Source: a virus
Virus record (IMG/VR): IMGVR_UViG_3300037071_005902
Coordinates: 1 to 33,985 of that record
Length of the DNA: 33,985 nt
Strand: one strand, 5' to 3'
Part shown: positions 23,601-31,890 of the stretch, in pieces
Layout: every line of letters starts with the position of its first letter
Numbering within the stretch: position 1 is the first letter of the stretch
Notes under the pieces: model-generated
Told to the model about the DNA's origin: nothing
The model's input: only the letters and a program-made list of their open reading frames with translations
The model's database searches: none
Position numbers and translations under genes: made by a program

Positions 23601-24460
23601 GGGACCACCGGCGAACCGTACCGGTCGATGTTCTCGATCAGGTGGTCGATCTCGTCCTCCGGCAGACCGACCTGGAGACCCCGCTCGGTCAGCTTCTGCT
23701 CCCACTCCGGCACCTGCGCCTGCCGCATCTGGTTGCCCAGCGCGAAGAGCGTCACGTTCCGCTTCCCCTGCGGGATCGGCTTCGCCAGATCCGTGAGGAT
23801 CTCGTCATGCATCATCAGAACCTCCATCTCATCCTGGTTGGCGAGGACCTTGTCGATCCTCTCGTGTGTCGCCGCGGCCCGCTGGTCGCGACGTTGCAGC
23901 AGCTCGACCATGTAGTCCGGCAGCTTCGCCGGGATCCGCTGGTTCCACCGCTGCTGCTTGTGGTGGTAGACGCACCCGGTTCCCCGGATGTCCACCCCCT
24001 GCTCGATGCCCACCCGGTCGTTGAGCAGGCCGTACCCCTTGACGTCGTCCCAACTCTCGTCGGTCCGGTAGAACAGGTGGTACCCGTCACCGGACTTGGA
24101 CGTCTCCGCCATCGTGGGCGGCAGGGCACCGAGCCGCTTCGCGTGCTCGAGCCCGCCGTTCTTCCCGTCGATGTCGATGCACACCAGGTGCACCGAGCGC
24201 ATGATGATGGCGAACGCCCACTTGTCCCGCTCGTAGCCGAACAGGACGCGCCGGCTGTTGAACTCGCCTCGCTGGTAGCGCGGCATGAACCCGTTCTCGG
24301 GCTCGTCCTTCGGACCGATGAAGCCCCAGCCCTTATCCGTGCGCCCATCAGGCCAGACCCTTATCAGGGCGAGGCCCTTGGGCCCAGCCATGATCTCGAG
24401 CTCCCCCGGTACGGGGTCCTTCTCGTCGTAGACGTCAGTCATCCACCACGGCTGTGTCAT
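23597..24460 (-). CDS. Primase-polymerase (archaeo-eukaryotic primase family)
   Basis: The ATG at 24460 is preceded by GGGAGA, 26 bases inside the preceding gene; 287 residues. The catalytic motifs of AEP/prim-pol are visible: CIDIDGK (Asp96 and Asp98), TSKSGDGYHLFY (motif II, SxGxGxH, His128) and GVDIRGTG (Asp157 in motif III). The family makes RNA or DNA primers and may extend them. The C-terminal 100 residues are helical and charged, probably a partner or DNA-binding domain. It is encoded next to the SF3 helicase, as in many phages and plasmids where the two start replication together. Confidence 0.85.
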   Translation of the reverse strand: MTQPWWMTDVYDEKDPVPGELEIMAGPKGLALIRVWPDGRTDKGWGFIGPKDEPENGFMPRYQRGEFNSRRVLFGYERDKWAFAIIMRSVHLVCIDIDGKNGGLEHAKRLGALPPTMAETSKSGDGYHLFYRTDESWDDVKGYGLLNDRVGIEQGVDIRGTGCVYHHKQQRWNQRIPAKLPDYMVELLQRRDQRAAATHERIDKVLANQDEMEVLMMHDEILTDLAKPIPQGKRNVTLFALGNQMRQAQVPEWEQKLTERGLQVGLPEDEIDHLIENIDRYGSPVVP

Positions 24461-25817
24461 CGGTTGCTTCTCCCTTCAGTGATGCGATGTAGGCGGTCGC
24501 CTCCGTTCGGAGTGCGATGACCACCCTGACCTTGCGCGGCTTGCCGTTCACCCGTACCGACTTCCGCTCCGTGATCACGATCGGGCCGAACACCCGCTCC
24601 ACGTCGGGCTCGGCCCAGGTACCCAGGTCGTTCTCCTTGATCCGCCAGGACTGGAACGACTGCACGAGCTCGTGCATCCCGGAGCCCACGATGCCTGCGG
24701 CACCGAGAGCGTCCGACTCCTCGAGGTAGCGCAGGAACTGCAGCCCGATGGAGTTGGCGTACATCTGCTCCAGCTGGAGCTCGAGTCCCTTGGACGTCGG
24801 CGCCAGCGCCGCGGCCACGTCGTCCTCGCCCACGTAGTGGTCGATGACCAGCGACATGAACGCACCGAGTGACTTCTCCGTCAGCATCGACCGGGCGAAC
24901 TTGTGGTTCAGGTCGTAGATGTTGGGGAACTGGAAACGAACCAGCCTCTTCTGCAGGGCGGAGGACTTGTCACCCGTCTTCGGCTCCTGGTTGAGGGATT
25001 CGATGAACAGGGCGTTGGTCTGCACGACCGTGGATGACGACTCGTACAGCTTCCTGATCGACGCGGGTTCGCCGGCGACCAGTGTCTTCTCGATGCCGGA
25101 GTCCTTGACGTACTCCGCCTGCCCGTCGTAGATGATGTTGAGCAGCTTGCCGTTCAGCTCGGTGACCACCGGGGACTTCTCGCTCATCGCCTGCCGCGTG
25201 ACGCTCGAGATGTTCTCGATACCGAACAGGGCCGACAGCATTCGCAGCAGCAGGCCCTTGCCGTTCCTCCCCTCCCCCAGCAGCAGCACGTACTTCACCG
25301 CCGACCACCCTGGCGCCAGGCTGGTGGCCAGGTGCCGGAGCAGGGCGTGCGCCTCCTCCTCCGAGGACAGCCACTCGGACACCACGGAGAAGACCCGGTC
25401 CTTGTCGCCCGTGTCCTCGTTGAGCATGGGCACCAGTGCGTTCGGTCGGAACTCCCCGGTCACCTCGACCAGGGATCCCTGCCCGTCCAGCTCCTTGAGA
25501 CCGGCCGGCGTACGCACCAGCAACGACGTGGCCTGTCCGTCCACCTGGTCGGCGTGTTGCGCCACCATGTAGTCGAACTGGGCGAGCTCGCCATCGCTGA
25601 CGAACAGCGTGCTGAACGTCTCGGCCGCCAGCCGGCGGATCGCCTTGCGATCCTGTGGCAGCCAGATCGTGCGGTCCGCGTCCGGTGGTACGGAGTAGTC
25701 CCGCGTCTCGAAGTCGACCGGCATGTACGTCACCTCGTGGTAGCGCACCAGCTTCTGGCCCTGCGCCAGCTTGAACGCTTCGCTACTGAGCTGGTTCTTG
25801 TTCTTGAGCTCGAGCAC
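24435..25817 (-). CDS. SF3-type (D5-like) replicative helicase
   Basis: A 460-residue protein with a Walker A (GEGRNGKG, 181-188), a Walker B-like strand (NIIYDG, Asp231), and a segment with QTNALFIESLNQEP (266-279) and then KRLVRFQFP, matching motif C and the Arg finger of superfamily 3 helicases. The N-terminal 140 residues are a separate domain. It is paired with the prim-pol gene, a common two-gene replacement of a primase-helicase fusion. The protein should form a ring that unwinds DNA at the origin and fork. A strong hairpin lies just upstream of its start region. Confidence 0.8.
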   Translation of the reverse strand: MLELKNKNQLSSEAFKLAQGQKLVRYHEVTYMPVDFETRDYSVPPDADRTIWLPQDRKAIRRLAAETFSTLFVSDGELAQFDYMVAQHADQVDGQATSLLVRTPAGLKELDGQGSLVEVTGEFRPNALVPMLNEDTGDKDRVFSVVSEWLSSEEEAHALLRHLATSLAPGWSAVKYVLLLGEGRNGKGLLLRMLSALFGIENISSVTRQAMSEKSPVVTELNGKLLNIIYDGQAEYVKDSGIEKTLVAGEPASIRKLYESSSTVVQTNALFIESLNQEPKTGDKSSALQKRLVRFQFPNIYDLNHKFARSMLTEKSLGAFMSLVIDHYVGEDDVAAALAPTSKGLELQLEQMYANSIGLQFLRYLEESDALGAAGIVGSGMHELVQSFQSWRIKENDLGTWAEPDVERVFGPIVITERKSVRVNGKPRKVRVVIALRTEATAYIASLKGEATDDTAVVDD

Positions 25818-25846
25818 AGGTACTCTCCCTTCTTCCTAGTGGCGAG

Positions 25847-25873
25847 CGGGGGCCGGATACGCTCCGGCCCCCG
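25847..25873 (-). terminator. Hairpin between the 40-residue gene and the SF3 helicase gene
   Basis: A perfect 11-bp stem, 25847-25857 with 25863-25873 and a 5-base loop. There is no T-run on the minus strand. It is part of the set of T-less hairpins found between the genes of this phage. Confidence 0.5.
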
Positions 25874-25877
25874 TCCG

Positions 25878-26000
25878 TTATTCCGACCGCTGGTCCTGAA
25901 GGACCTTGATCTTCGCCTTGATCCGTTCGATCTGAGCGGGATCGTCCGACTCCTCGAGCTGGTCCAGCAACCGTTCCATGCGAGCCTCGACATCAGTCAT
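25878..26000 (-). CDS. 40-residue coiled-coil protein
   Basis: ATG at 26000 with a strong AAGGAAGGAG site. The protein (MTDVEARMERLLDQLEESDD, then PAQIERIKAKIKVLQDQRSE) has heptad-like Leu/Ile spacing and many charges, so it is a small coiled coil. The good ribosome site and place between two helicase genes support it as real. A partner-binding role is likely but cannot be shown. Confidence 0.6.
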   Translation of the reverse strand: MTDVEARMERLLDQLEESDDPAQIERIKAKIKVLQDQRSE

Positions 26001-26067
26001 CGGTGCTCCTTCCTTTCCCGTCCCGGCCGAGGTGACCGGTCCCTCCCCCTGGTACGGGAATGGGAAG

Positions 26068-27258
26068 CTACTGCTGGATGACGCGGTATACCTGCTTGCT
26101 GCTGGCATCGGCGTTCTCACCTCTCGGCATGATGCGGCCGATCAGCTGGCGGCGCAGCGCGTCGTCCTCGGTGTCGTCGAGGATGATGAGCCAGTCGCAC
26201 ACCTGGTCCATGCCGTCGGACCCCGTCGCCAGCGACGCGGTACCGATGAGCACAGGGACCCGTCCGAAGTTGAACTCGCGGAAGGTCTCCGCCTTCTTCT
26301 TCGGTGTGGTGCGCCCGGTGATCAGACCGTGCTGCACCCCGTGGTCGTCGAACGTCAGCGCCAGCGCCTCTGCCACCGTGGAGTGGTTGCAGTAGATCAG
26401 CACCGGCGTCGTTGCCTTGTCGATCAGGTCGGTGACCTGCTCGTAGACATGGTCGTAGACCCTGCCCTTGTCGTTGACCAGCGTCAGGAAGACACGGACG
26501 TGCTTCTCCTCGATGATGCTGGCGACGATCTTGTGCTCCCGCTCGTAGTACCCGAAGGTGTCGAGCTCGATCGTCACCGGCTCCGGGATCGGCAGGTCCT
26601 GGACGGCGAACACCAGGTCGTCCGGCAGGTACTCCACGTTCGGCAGGTCCGCCAGGTAGGCGGCTGCGTCCGGGTAGTTGAGGAACCCGGTGACGTTGGG
26701 CATCTCGCCGAAGGCGTTCGGCTCCGTCTCGCAGTGCTGGTAGACGAAGGCGAGGAACCCACCCTTGGTACCGATCGGGTCCAGGATGTGCTCGATGCAG
26801 TACACCCGCTCGGCGTCGTTGTAGTTCGGCGTCGCCGACGCCATGATCAACGGCGCCTGCAGGTGCATCCCGATCTTGTCGAGCTTCTTCCACCCCTTGC
26901 CACCGTGCCCACCGAACAGGTGCATCTCGTCCGCGACGATCGGCACGTTGCGTGACAGCCGGGTGCCCGGCATCCGGAACTTCGCGTGCGACATCAGGTG
27001 CAGCTTGATCCCGAAGATCGCAGCCTGTCGCTCCCACTGGGGATAGGTGATCGGCGGCGTGATGACCACCGCCTCCGTGTGCCCCCAGATGTAGAGCAGG
27101 GCGAGCGCCGTGATGGTCTTGCCGGCGCCCGTCTTGTAGTAGAGGCACAGCCTCTGGTTCGGGCCAGGCAGGCAGCGCCCATGGTTGAGCGCCACCGCCT
27201 GGTAGTCGAAGAACTTGATGCCGGTGTTGACCTCGACGGTCGGGACCGTGGCTCTCAC
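26068..27258 (-). CDS. SF2 DNA/RNA helicase (DExH type)
   Basis: The GTG at 27258 sits in a GTGA overlap with the upstream gene; 396 residues. SF2 motifs are clear: Q-motif-like FFDYQAVAL (16-24), Walker A (KTGAGKT, 42-48), TPPITYPQW (68-76), DEMH (110-113), SATP (141-144) and a second RecA domain with LIYCNHSTVAEAL, LIGTASLATGSDGMD and QLIGRIMPRG, the latter including the Arg finger of motif VI. The protein is like UvsW/recombination-type helicases that remodel forks, and is probably needed for replication or recombination. Confidence 0.85.
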   Translation of the reverse strand: MRATVPTVEVNTGIKFFDYQAVALNHGRCLPGPNQRLCLYYKTGAGKTITALALLYIWGHTEAVVITPPITYPQWERQAAIFGIKLHLMSHAKFRMPGTRLSRNVPIVADEMHLFGGHGGKGWKKLDKIGMHLQAPLIMASATPNYNDAERVYCIEHILDPIGTKGGFLAFVYQHCETEPNAFGEMPNVTGFLNYPDAAAYLADLPNVEYLPDDLVFAVQDLPIPEPVTIELDTFGYYEREHKIVASIIEEKHVRVFLTLVNDKGRVYDHVYEQVTDLIDKATTPVLIYCNHSTVAEALALTFDDHGVQHGLITGRTTPKKKAETFREFNFGRVPVLIGTASLATGSDGMDQVCDWLIILDDTEDDALRRQLIGRIMPRGENADASSKQVYRVIQQ

Positions 27259-27566
27259 GTCTCGATCTCCCTGCACTCGGTGCACACCCCGAAGGTGAAC
27301 ATCAGCTTCGCTCCCTTCCACAGCCGGACCATGTGCCCGGTGTAGAAGTCGAGCCCGGTGCAGTCCTTCCCGCAGTTGTCGCAGGTCCGGTTCCAGATCT
27401 CGAACTCCGCCTGGGTCGCGCCTTCGCGCGGCTCGGTCAGCGGCGTCATGATGAGCGTCTTGTCGTTCGCCAGCGAGGGCAGCTCTCCGGCCATCTCCTC
27501 CATCAGCGCCAGCCGCTGGTCCACCTTGGCGGTGAGCCAGGCGGGGATCACCTCAGTCGGCTTCAT
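27255..27566 (-). CDS. Zinc-binding protein, unknown function
   Basis: A 103-residue protein with four Cys in a zinc-ribbon layout (CDNCGKDC near residue 62, then CTEC near 95) separated by a segment with DFYTGHMVRL, FTFGVC. The pattern is like a small conserved protein of actinobacterial phages. The N-terminus is a helix (VIPAWLTAKVDQRLALMEEM). ATG at 27566, overlapping the previous gene by 14 bases. It may bind DNA or bridge partners; its exact role is unknown. Confidence 0.65.
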   Translation of the reverse strand: MKPTEVIPAWLTAKVDQRLALMEEMAGELPSLANDKTLIMTPLTEPREGATQAEFEIWNRTCDNCGKDCTGLDFYTGHMVRLWKGAKLMFTFGVCTECREIET

Positions 27567-27657
27567 CGCAGCCGCCCCCTTCCTCGAGGTGCTCGGCCAG
27601 AGCGACCGCGTCCTCGAACCGGTAGTGGCAGTGCGGGCACTCGTGCAGCCCGACCAT
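27553..27657 (-). CDS. 34-residue zinc-finger protein
   Basis: ATG at 27657 shares its A with the upstream TGA. The product has CPHCHYRFEDAVALAEHLEE and then GGGC: a C2HC-like zinc finger (Cys-x2-Cys, 12 residues, His, 5 residues, Cys). It is too short for family assignment, but the clean finger and the overlap start make it a likely gene. It may bind nucleic acid. Confidence 0.55.
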   Translation of the reverse strand: MVGLHECPHCHYRFEDAVALAEHLEEGGGCDEAD

Positions 27658-28001
27658 CACTGGTCCGCCCACTTCTTGGCGATGTACTCCTCGACGCTGC
27701 GGGCGTGGACCATGTCCTCCCCCACCACCGTGCGGAAGATGTCGAGGTAGCCCTCGACGTCGTCGCTGTTGTCGGAGTAGTCCGGCGTCACCTGCGCACG
27801 CAGCAGCTTGTAGCCGATGAGCATCAGCGGCACGTCGGCCGCCGTCACCTCGCACCCGAGGATGCCCGACCAGATCTGCGCCACCCGCGGGAACGTGGTG
27901 ACCGGGTCACCGTAGACCTGCTTGCGACGCTCGATGAGAACGTCGATCATGCTGGACTCCTCGATCTCGAACAACGGAGTCTCTTCCAGTCTGTGTGTCA
28001 T
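27657..28001 (-). CDS. DUF6378-like conserved phage protein
   Basis: ATG at 28001 with AAGGAAG; 114 residues. The core (RRKQVYGDPVTTFPRVAQIW, DVPLMLIGYKLLRAQVTPDY, then DNSDDVEGYLDIFR) matches a family found in many phages of actinobacteria and others. The function is not established; the pattern resembles nucleotide-processing all-alpha enzymes, an inference. The gene lies between the RuvC gene and small zinc proteins. Confidence 0.7.
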   Translation of the reverse strand: MTHRLEETPLFEIEESSMIDVLIERRKQVYGDPVTTFPRVAQIWSGILGCEVTAADVPLMLIGYKLLRAQVTPDYSDNSDDVEGYLDIFRTVVGEDMVHARSVEEYIAKKWADQ

Positions 28002-28027
28002 GGTTGCTTCCTTCGCTGTGGAGTTGC

Positions 28028-28038
28028 GGAAATTTTTC
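28028..28038. repeat. AT-rich motif, copy 2 (GGAAATTTTTC)
   Basis: It lies between the RuvC stop and the DUF6378-like gene, 27-37 bases upstream of that gene's ATG on the minus strand. It differs from copy 1 by one base. Confidence 0.6.
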
Positions 28039-28533
28039 CTAGCTGTGCACGTACCAGGTGTTGCCGTGCAGGTGGTCCCGCACGACGTCGGCCAGCAGCT
28101 CGTTGAGCCCCGGGTTCTTGAGCATCCCGAGCAGGGCGATGCGCGCTGCTGCACGCAGGTCCTGGTGGTGCGACGGGGTGGTGAAGGTCCAGCACCCCAC
28201 GAGCTGCATCAGCTCGCGGTGCACCACCTTCTTCACCCCGGTGTTGGACAGCACCTTGCCGCCTGTCACCTTGCGCATCTCGTTGACGGCCACGATCATC
28301 TCCGGGTCGGACCCGTAGTGATGGCGTGGCTGGTACCCCTCGATGAACACGATCGGCTGCACCCCGATGCCACGGGTGTCGAACGCCCAGTCTCGTACGA
28401 CCGGGGCCTTGGGTCCAGTCACCAGGTGGTGGCTGATCGTGACGCCCCTGTTGCTGGGCCTGAACACCAGGCGGACTACGCCTGTGTGCACCAGACCAGG
28501 GTCCACGCCGACGACGTGTGTCACACTGTTCAC
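28039..28533 (-). CDS. RuvC-like Holliday junction resolvase
   Basis: A 164-residue protein with RNase H-fold catalytic residues: VVGVDPGLVHTG (Asp11 near the N-terminus), VFIEGYQPRHH (Glu at about 65) and HHQDLRAAARIAL (about 122-134), which matches the last acidic/His motif of RuvC. AAAGGAG precedes the ATG at 28533. Phage resolvases trim branched DNA before packaging. An AT-rich block follows the stop, and a 13-bp hairpin separates it from the polymerase gene. Confidence 0.75.
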   Translation of the reverse strand: MNSVTHVVGVDPGLVHTGVVRLVFRPSNRGVTISHHLVTGPKAPVVRDWAFDTRGIGVQPIVFIEGYQPRHHYGSDPEMIVAVNEMRKVTGGKVLSNTGVKKVVHRELMQLVGCWTFTTPSHHQDLRAAARIALLGMLKNPGLNELLADVVRDHLHGNTWYVHS

Positions 28534-28552
28534 GGTTGCTCCTTTCAGGAGT

Positions 28553-28587
28553 GAGGCCCCGGTCCACCTGCTGCGGACCGGGGCCTC
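28553..28587 (-). terminator. 13-bp hairpin between polymerase and resolvase genes
   Basis: A perfect 13-bp stem, 28553-28565 with 28575-28587 and a 9-base loop, lies right after the DNA polymerase stop. No T-run. It may reduce read-through into the resolvase gene or protect the polymerase message. Confidence 0.55.
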
Positions 28588-28590
28588 GTG

Positions 28591-30708
28591 CTACTTGACG
28601 TACCGGTAGGCGGACTTGATGTCCGCCCCTAGCGGGAAGCCGTGCATCGAGCCAGCATCCGACATGATCCGCTCGAGCGCAGCCTTTGCTGTCGCCAGGC
28701 CTAGAGCACCTGGCTTCCAGTCCACCACGATCTCGTCGTGGAACTGGCCGACCAGCCCGAGCTGCCCGCTGTACTGCTGGACGAACGCCTTCACCTGCAC
28801 CAGCACGCGGAAGAAGATCTCCCGGCAGAACGACTGGGTCAGGATCCCTGCCAGCTTCCCACCGTAGAGCTCGTAGTCCCGCCACCGTCCCGTCTTCGGG
28901 TCGGTGTAGCCGGACTTCCACAGGTCGCCCGTCTTCCTCTCGCTGGGCTTGTAGTAGCAGATGTTCCTGCCCTTCGAGTAGCACCCGTGGAAGTACCGCA
29001 TCAGGACGATGCGCCCGTTGCTGTCGTACAGCTCCATCGAGATGGACTGCACGTTCGGGTCCTGACCCAGCAGGGACAGCGGTGTCTCGATCCGCTTCAT
29101 CTCCAGGCGCAGGCCGTTGGCCAGGGCGATCCTCTCGAAGGACGAGACCAGGACCACCGACTGCAGCATCTCGTTGAGCCTGGCCCAGAGCAGCACCGTC
29201 ATCGGGTCCGCCTGGCGCCAGTCCCACACCAGCTTGGTCGCCTCGCCCTCGCTCATCTCCACGCCCATGTTGGCAGCGAATGCCTGAACTGCCTCGCCGC
29301 CGGCGCCGTAGCCACAGGCGAGCTCGCCCACCTTGCCGGTCTGCCGCTCCTTCGGCAGCACCATGTCGTAGTCCATGACGTAGATCTTGGACGCGAGCTC
29401 GGAGTACACGTCGCGCCCGTCACGGTAGGCCTGGAGCTTCCACTCCTCACCTGCCATGTAGGCCAGACCCCGGGACTCCACCGACTTGAAGTCGCCGACG
29501 ATCAGCCGGCCACCCTTGTCGCTGGAAGTGAACACCTGACGGATGTTCTCCGCCAGCTTGCCGTTGTCCCACTGGACATAGGTGTCCTCAAGCAGCTCGG
29601 CCATGTCTGCGACCACGCCCATCTGCTTCAGGTTCTGCATCTGCGTCGAGCGTCCCGTGGTACGCAGCGTCTGCCCCGCACCGCAGTGCAGGTACTGGTC
29701 CTTCAGCCGATAGGAACCCGGCCCGTCCCATGGCCACTCGACCGCAGTGTCGAGGATGACCTTCAGCTTCTTCAGGCTGGAGCCACCGAGCACCTGCTTG
29801 GTCTCGAGCAGGTCCACCACCTCGGAGTAGTTCTTGATCTTCTCCTCCGAGAGGGTGAGCTCCTCGAGCTTCTTGTTCAGGCGCTTGAGCAGGGAGGTCA
29901 CATGCTTCTCGTCGAACGAGGTGGCCTTGATCCCACGGTGAGCACACCACTCCTTCATCTGCTTCAGGCTGTTGAGGTTGAGGTCGACTGCGTCGTGCCT
30001 CAGCCGGAACTCGAACAGCGCCGTCTCCTGGTTCTCCAGGTACCGGCGCTGCATCTCCTCCACCATGGCGATGTCGACGGGCCAGCCCAGTCGGTTCATC
30101 TCCATGGTGATGGCCTGGTACTCCCGCTCCGCCGACGTGCACCTGTGCAGGTACTCGTCCACGATGCGGAGCCCGAGCTCGGCATCGACGTCGCAGTAGT
30201 CCCCGTACTCCAACCACTTGTCGAGGTTGTCGTCGATCACCTGCGGGTCGAACAGCGGTGACCCGCTCTTCTCCTGGTACTCACCCGGGATGGAGAACAG
30301 CCGCATCAGGTCCTTGCCCGCGGCCACCTTGTCCACGTTCAGCAGCTGTGGAGCAGCAGCCTCCAGTCGTGGGCCTGCGCCTGCGGCACGGGCCACTACT
30401 GCGGAGTCGATGAACCTCGAGGCCGGGTAGTCCAGCCCCATCCACGACAGCACCATCTCCTCGAACGGTGCGTTATGCGCCACGATCTGATGCGAACCGA
30501 TGAGGTCCATCAGCTCGCGCCGTGCCTGGCCCACCGACATGGAGGTCAGGTCCAGCCGGTGGCGCAGGATGCCCCCGGTGGTGCCCATCCACGCACAGCT
30601 GGCGATCAGCGGCATGAACGACTTGTCGCTCACGTACCGGTGGAGCCCGTGCTCGGGCAGTGACACTGCACCGTAGGTCTCGAAGTCGAGACCGGTCAGA
30701 CCAGCCAT
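28591..30708 (-). CDS. polA: DNA polymerase, family A
   Basis: A 705-residue polymerase with a 3'-5' exonuclease: Exo I Asp8/Glu10 (LDFETYG), Exo II near Asn79 (AHNAPFEEM), Exo III Tyr171/Asp175 (YCDVD). The polymerase motifs are A (GDFKSVESR, Asp406), B (RQTGKVGELACGYG, 455-468; Lys459, Tyr467) and C (FHDEIVVD, His657-Asp658-Glu659). Residue 463, aligned with E. coli Phe762, is Leu. No 5'-3' exonuclease domain is present, as usual in phages. AAGGAGG precedes the ATG. It is the replicative polymerase of this module. Part of motif A (DFKSVESR) differs from the usual DYSQIELR. Confidence 0.95.
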   Translation of the reverse strand: MAGLTGLDFETYGAVSLPEHGLHRYVSDKSFMPLIASCAWMGTTGGILRHRLDLTSMSVGQARRELMDLIGSHQIVAHNAPFEEMVLSWMGLDYPASRFIDSAVVARAAGAGPRLEAAAPQLLNVDKVAAGKDLMRLFSIPGEYQEKSGSPLFDPQVIDDNLDKWLEYGDYCDVDAELGLRIVDEYLHRCTSAEREYQAITMEMNRLGWPVDIAMVEEMQRRYLENQETALFEFRLRHDAVDLNLNSLKQMKEWCAHRGIKATSFDEKHVTSLLKRLNKKLEELTLSEEKIKNYSEVVDLLETKQVLGGSSLKKLKVILDTAVEWPWDGPGSYRLKDQYLHCGAGQTLRTTGRSTQMQNLKQMGVVADMAELLEDTYVQWDNGKLAENIRQVFTSSDKGGRLIVGDFKSVESRGLAYMAGEEWKLQAYRDGRDVYSELASKIYVMDYDMVLPKERQTGKVGELACGYGAGGEAVQAFAANMGVEMSEGEATKLVWDWRQADPMTVLLWARLNEMLQSVVLVSSFERIALANGLRLEMKRIETPLSLLGQDPNVQSISMELYDSNGRIVLMRYFHGCYSKGRNICYYKPSERKTGDLWKSGYTDPKTGRWRDYELYGGKLAGILTQSFCREIFFRVLVQVKAFVQQYSGQLGLVGQFHDEIVVDWKPGALGLATAKAALERIMSDAGSMHGFPLGADIKSAYRYVK

Positions 30709-30718
30709 GGTCCCTCCT

Positions 30719-31432
30719 TCATAGTCCGAGGATCTCGTCCTCGTTGACGGCCGGCGGATACAGGATCCGCATGGTGGCAGGGCACATCTGTGTGCCCTTC
30801 CTTCCGCGTGAGTGCGGGTATGCAGGACAGAAGGTGCAGTGGTCGGACGGACCGAAGCTCACGTCGCCCGCCTCGATCGCAGCCTCGGCTGCCTGCGCCT
30901 CGTCCATGAACTTCTTCAGCTCGGTGGTGCTGACGAACCACGACTCGATGTTGTCGGCCCACGGCTGCAGCACATGCAGCGTGACACCCTTGGCACGGGG
31001 TGCCAGGTGTGCGAAGCAGGCTGCGTAGTAGAGCAGCTGCTCGTTGCCGACCACCTCGACCTGGATCTTCCCGGTCTTCAGGTCGATCACATGGAGCTCG
31101 TCCTGGGTGAACAGCACCAGGTCCACCTGGGTGTCCGGCTCGTTGACCAGCCACGTCGCCTTGATGCTCTGCTCCACCAGCACCTTGAAGGTGCGGGTGG
31201 CACGGAGGTCGGCGATGTAGAGCAGGGCCTCGGCCATCTTCCTGATGTCCACGCGCCCGAGCATCATCACCTTGGCGAAGATCTCGTGCATGTTGGTGCC
31301 ACGGTTGGCGGCGTTGTCCGCTGCCCGGTCCTCGACCGGTGCCTCGTAGCCGATGATCGCCTTCTCCAGGTTGGCACTCGCGTGACACGCGATGTGCCTG
31401 CCGGCCACGCTGGCGCTGAACCGCTCAGCCAT
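30719..31432 (-). CDS. PD-(D/E)XK nuclease, DUF2800/RecB-like, with possible Fe-S cluster
   Basis: The ATG at 31432 (8-base overlap with the upstream stop) gives 237 residues. The nuclease core is visible: HVIDLKTGKIQVEV (Asp and Lys of the D-x-K motif), preceded by an acidic strand (VDLVLF) and followed by QLLYYAACF. One Cys lies near the N-terminus (GRHIACHASANLE, about residue 17) and three near the C-terminus (HCTFC, then MC), the pattern of Fe-S-cluster nucleases such as AddB and Cas4. DUF2800-like proteins are often beside DUF2815 and a polymerase in phages. It likely processes DNA ends in recombination. Confidence 0.75.
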   Translation of the reverse strand: MAERFSASVAGRHIACHASANLEKAIIGYEAPVEDRAADNAANRGTNMHEIFAKVMMLGRVDIRKMAEALLYIADLRATRTFKVLVEQSIKATWLVNEPDTQVDLVLFTQDELHVIDLKTGKIQVEVVGNEQLLYYAACFAHLAPRAKGVTLHVLQPWADNIESWFVSTTELKKFMDEAQAAEAAIEAGDVSFGPSDHCTFCPAYPHSRGRKGTQMCPATMRILYPPAVNEDEILGL

Positions 31433-31817
31433 CGGAGATCCCGAGCTCGAGCTTGCGCACCTGGAACACGTTGAGATCCTCACGCCTGGTCAGCACGAAC
31501 GGAAACTCACCCCGAGGGATGTGCTTGTTCTGTGCGGTGAGCATGAACAGCGGGAAGGTGTCGGCCGCCACCTCCACCATCGTGTCGTTGCGGTCGATGA
31601 TCACGAGGATGTCGACGATGGGCTGTGCCTTGCGCAGCGTGTTGATGAGGCAGCCCTCGAAGAACACGCCCGGCTTGGAGATCACCTCGTAGGTGGATCC
31701 ATCGGTGAAGCTGATGCCCACCGTGGGGACCGGCGTGTTGTCGTAGTGGTGTGCCCGGATGGCGAGCAGGGTCTTGCCCTTGAGCTCGTCGAGCCAGTCG
31801 TTCTCGATCTGTTCCAT
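31425..31817 (-). CDS. Unknown protein of the replication operon
   Basis: 130 residues; AGAAGGAGAGG precedes the ATG at 31817. The sequence is mixed alpha/beta (TLLAIRAHHYDNTPVPTVGI, VDILVIIDRNDTMVEVA) with no Cys cluster, membrane helix or nucleotide-binding motif. It is encoded between an ssDNA-binding protein and a nuclease, so a replication-linked role is expected. No family recognised. Confidence 0.6.
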   Translation of the reverse strand: MEQIENDWLDELKGKTLLAIRAHHYDNTPVPTVGISFTDGSTYEVISKPGVFFEGCLINTLRKAQPIVDILVIIDRNDTMVEVAADTFPLFMLTAQNKHIPRGEFPFVLTRREDLNVFQVRKLELGISDG

Positions 31818-31842
31818 GAACCTCTCCTTCTACGAATGGTGG

Positions 31843-31883
31843 ACCCGGTGCCCGCGGACTCATCGTCAGCACGGGCACCGGGT
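31843..31883 (-). terminator. 12-bp hairpin after the ssDNA-binding protein gene
   Basis: A perfect 12-bp stem, 31843-31854 with 31872-31883. It starts 8 bases past the stop of the SSB-like gene. No T-run. With the hairpin at 32618-32641 it brackets the SSB-like gene. Confidence 0.5.
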
Positions 31884-31890
31884 GGTACTG

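Noticed and set aside
26001-26067. Small gene between the 40-residue gene and the SF2 helicase
   Set aside because: The 67 bases hold the ribosome site of the 40-residue gene and no convincing start-stop pair with G/C-rich third positions.
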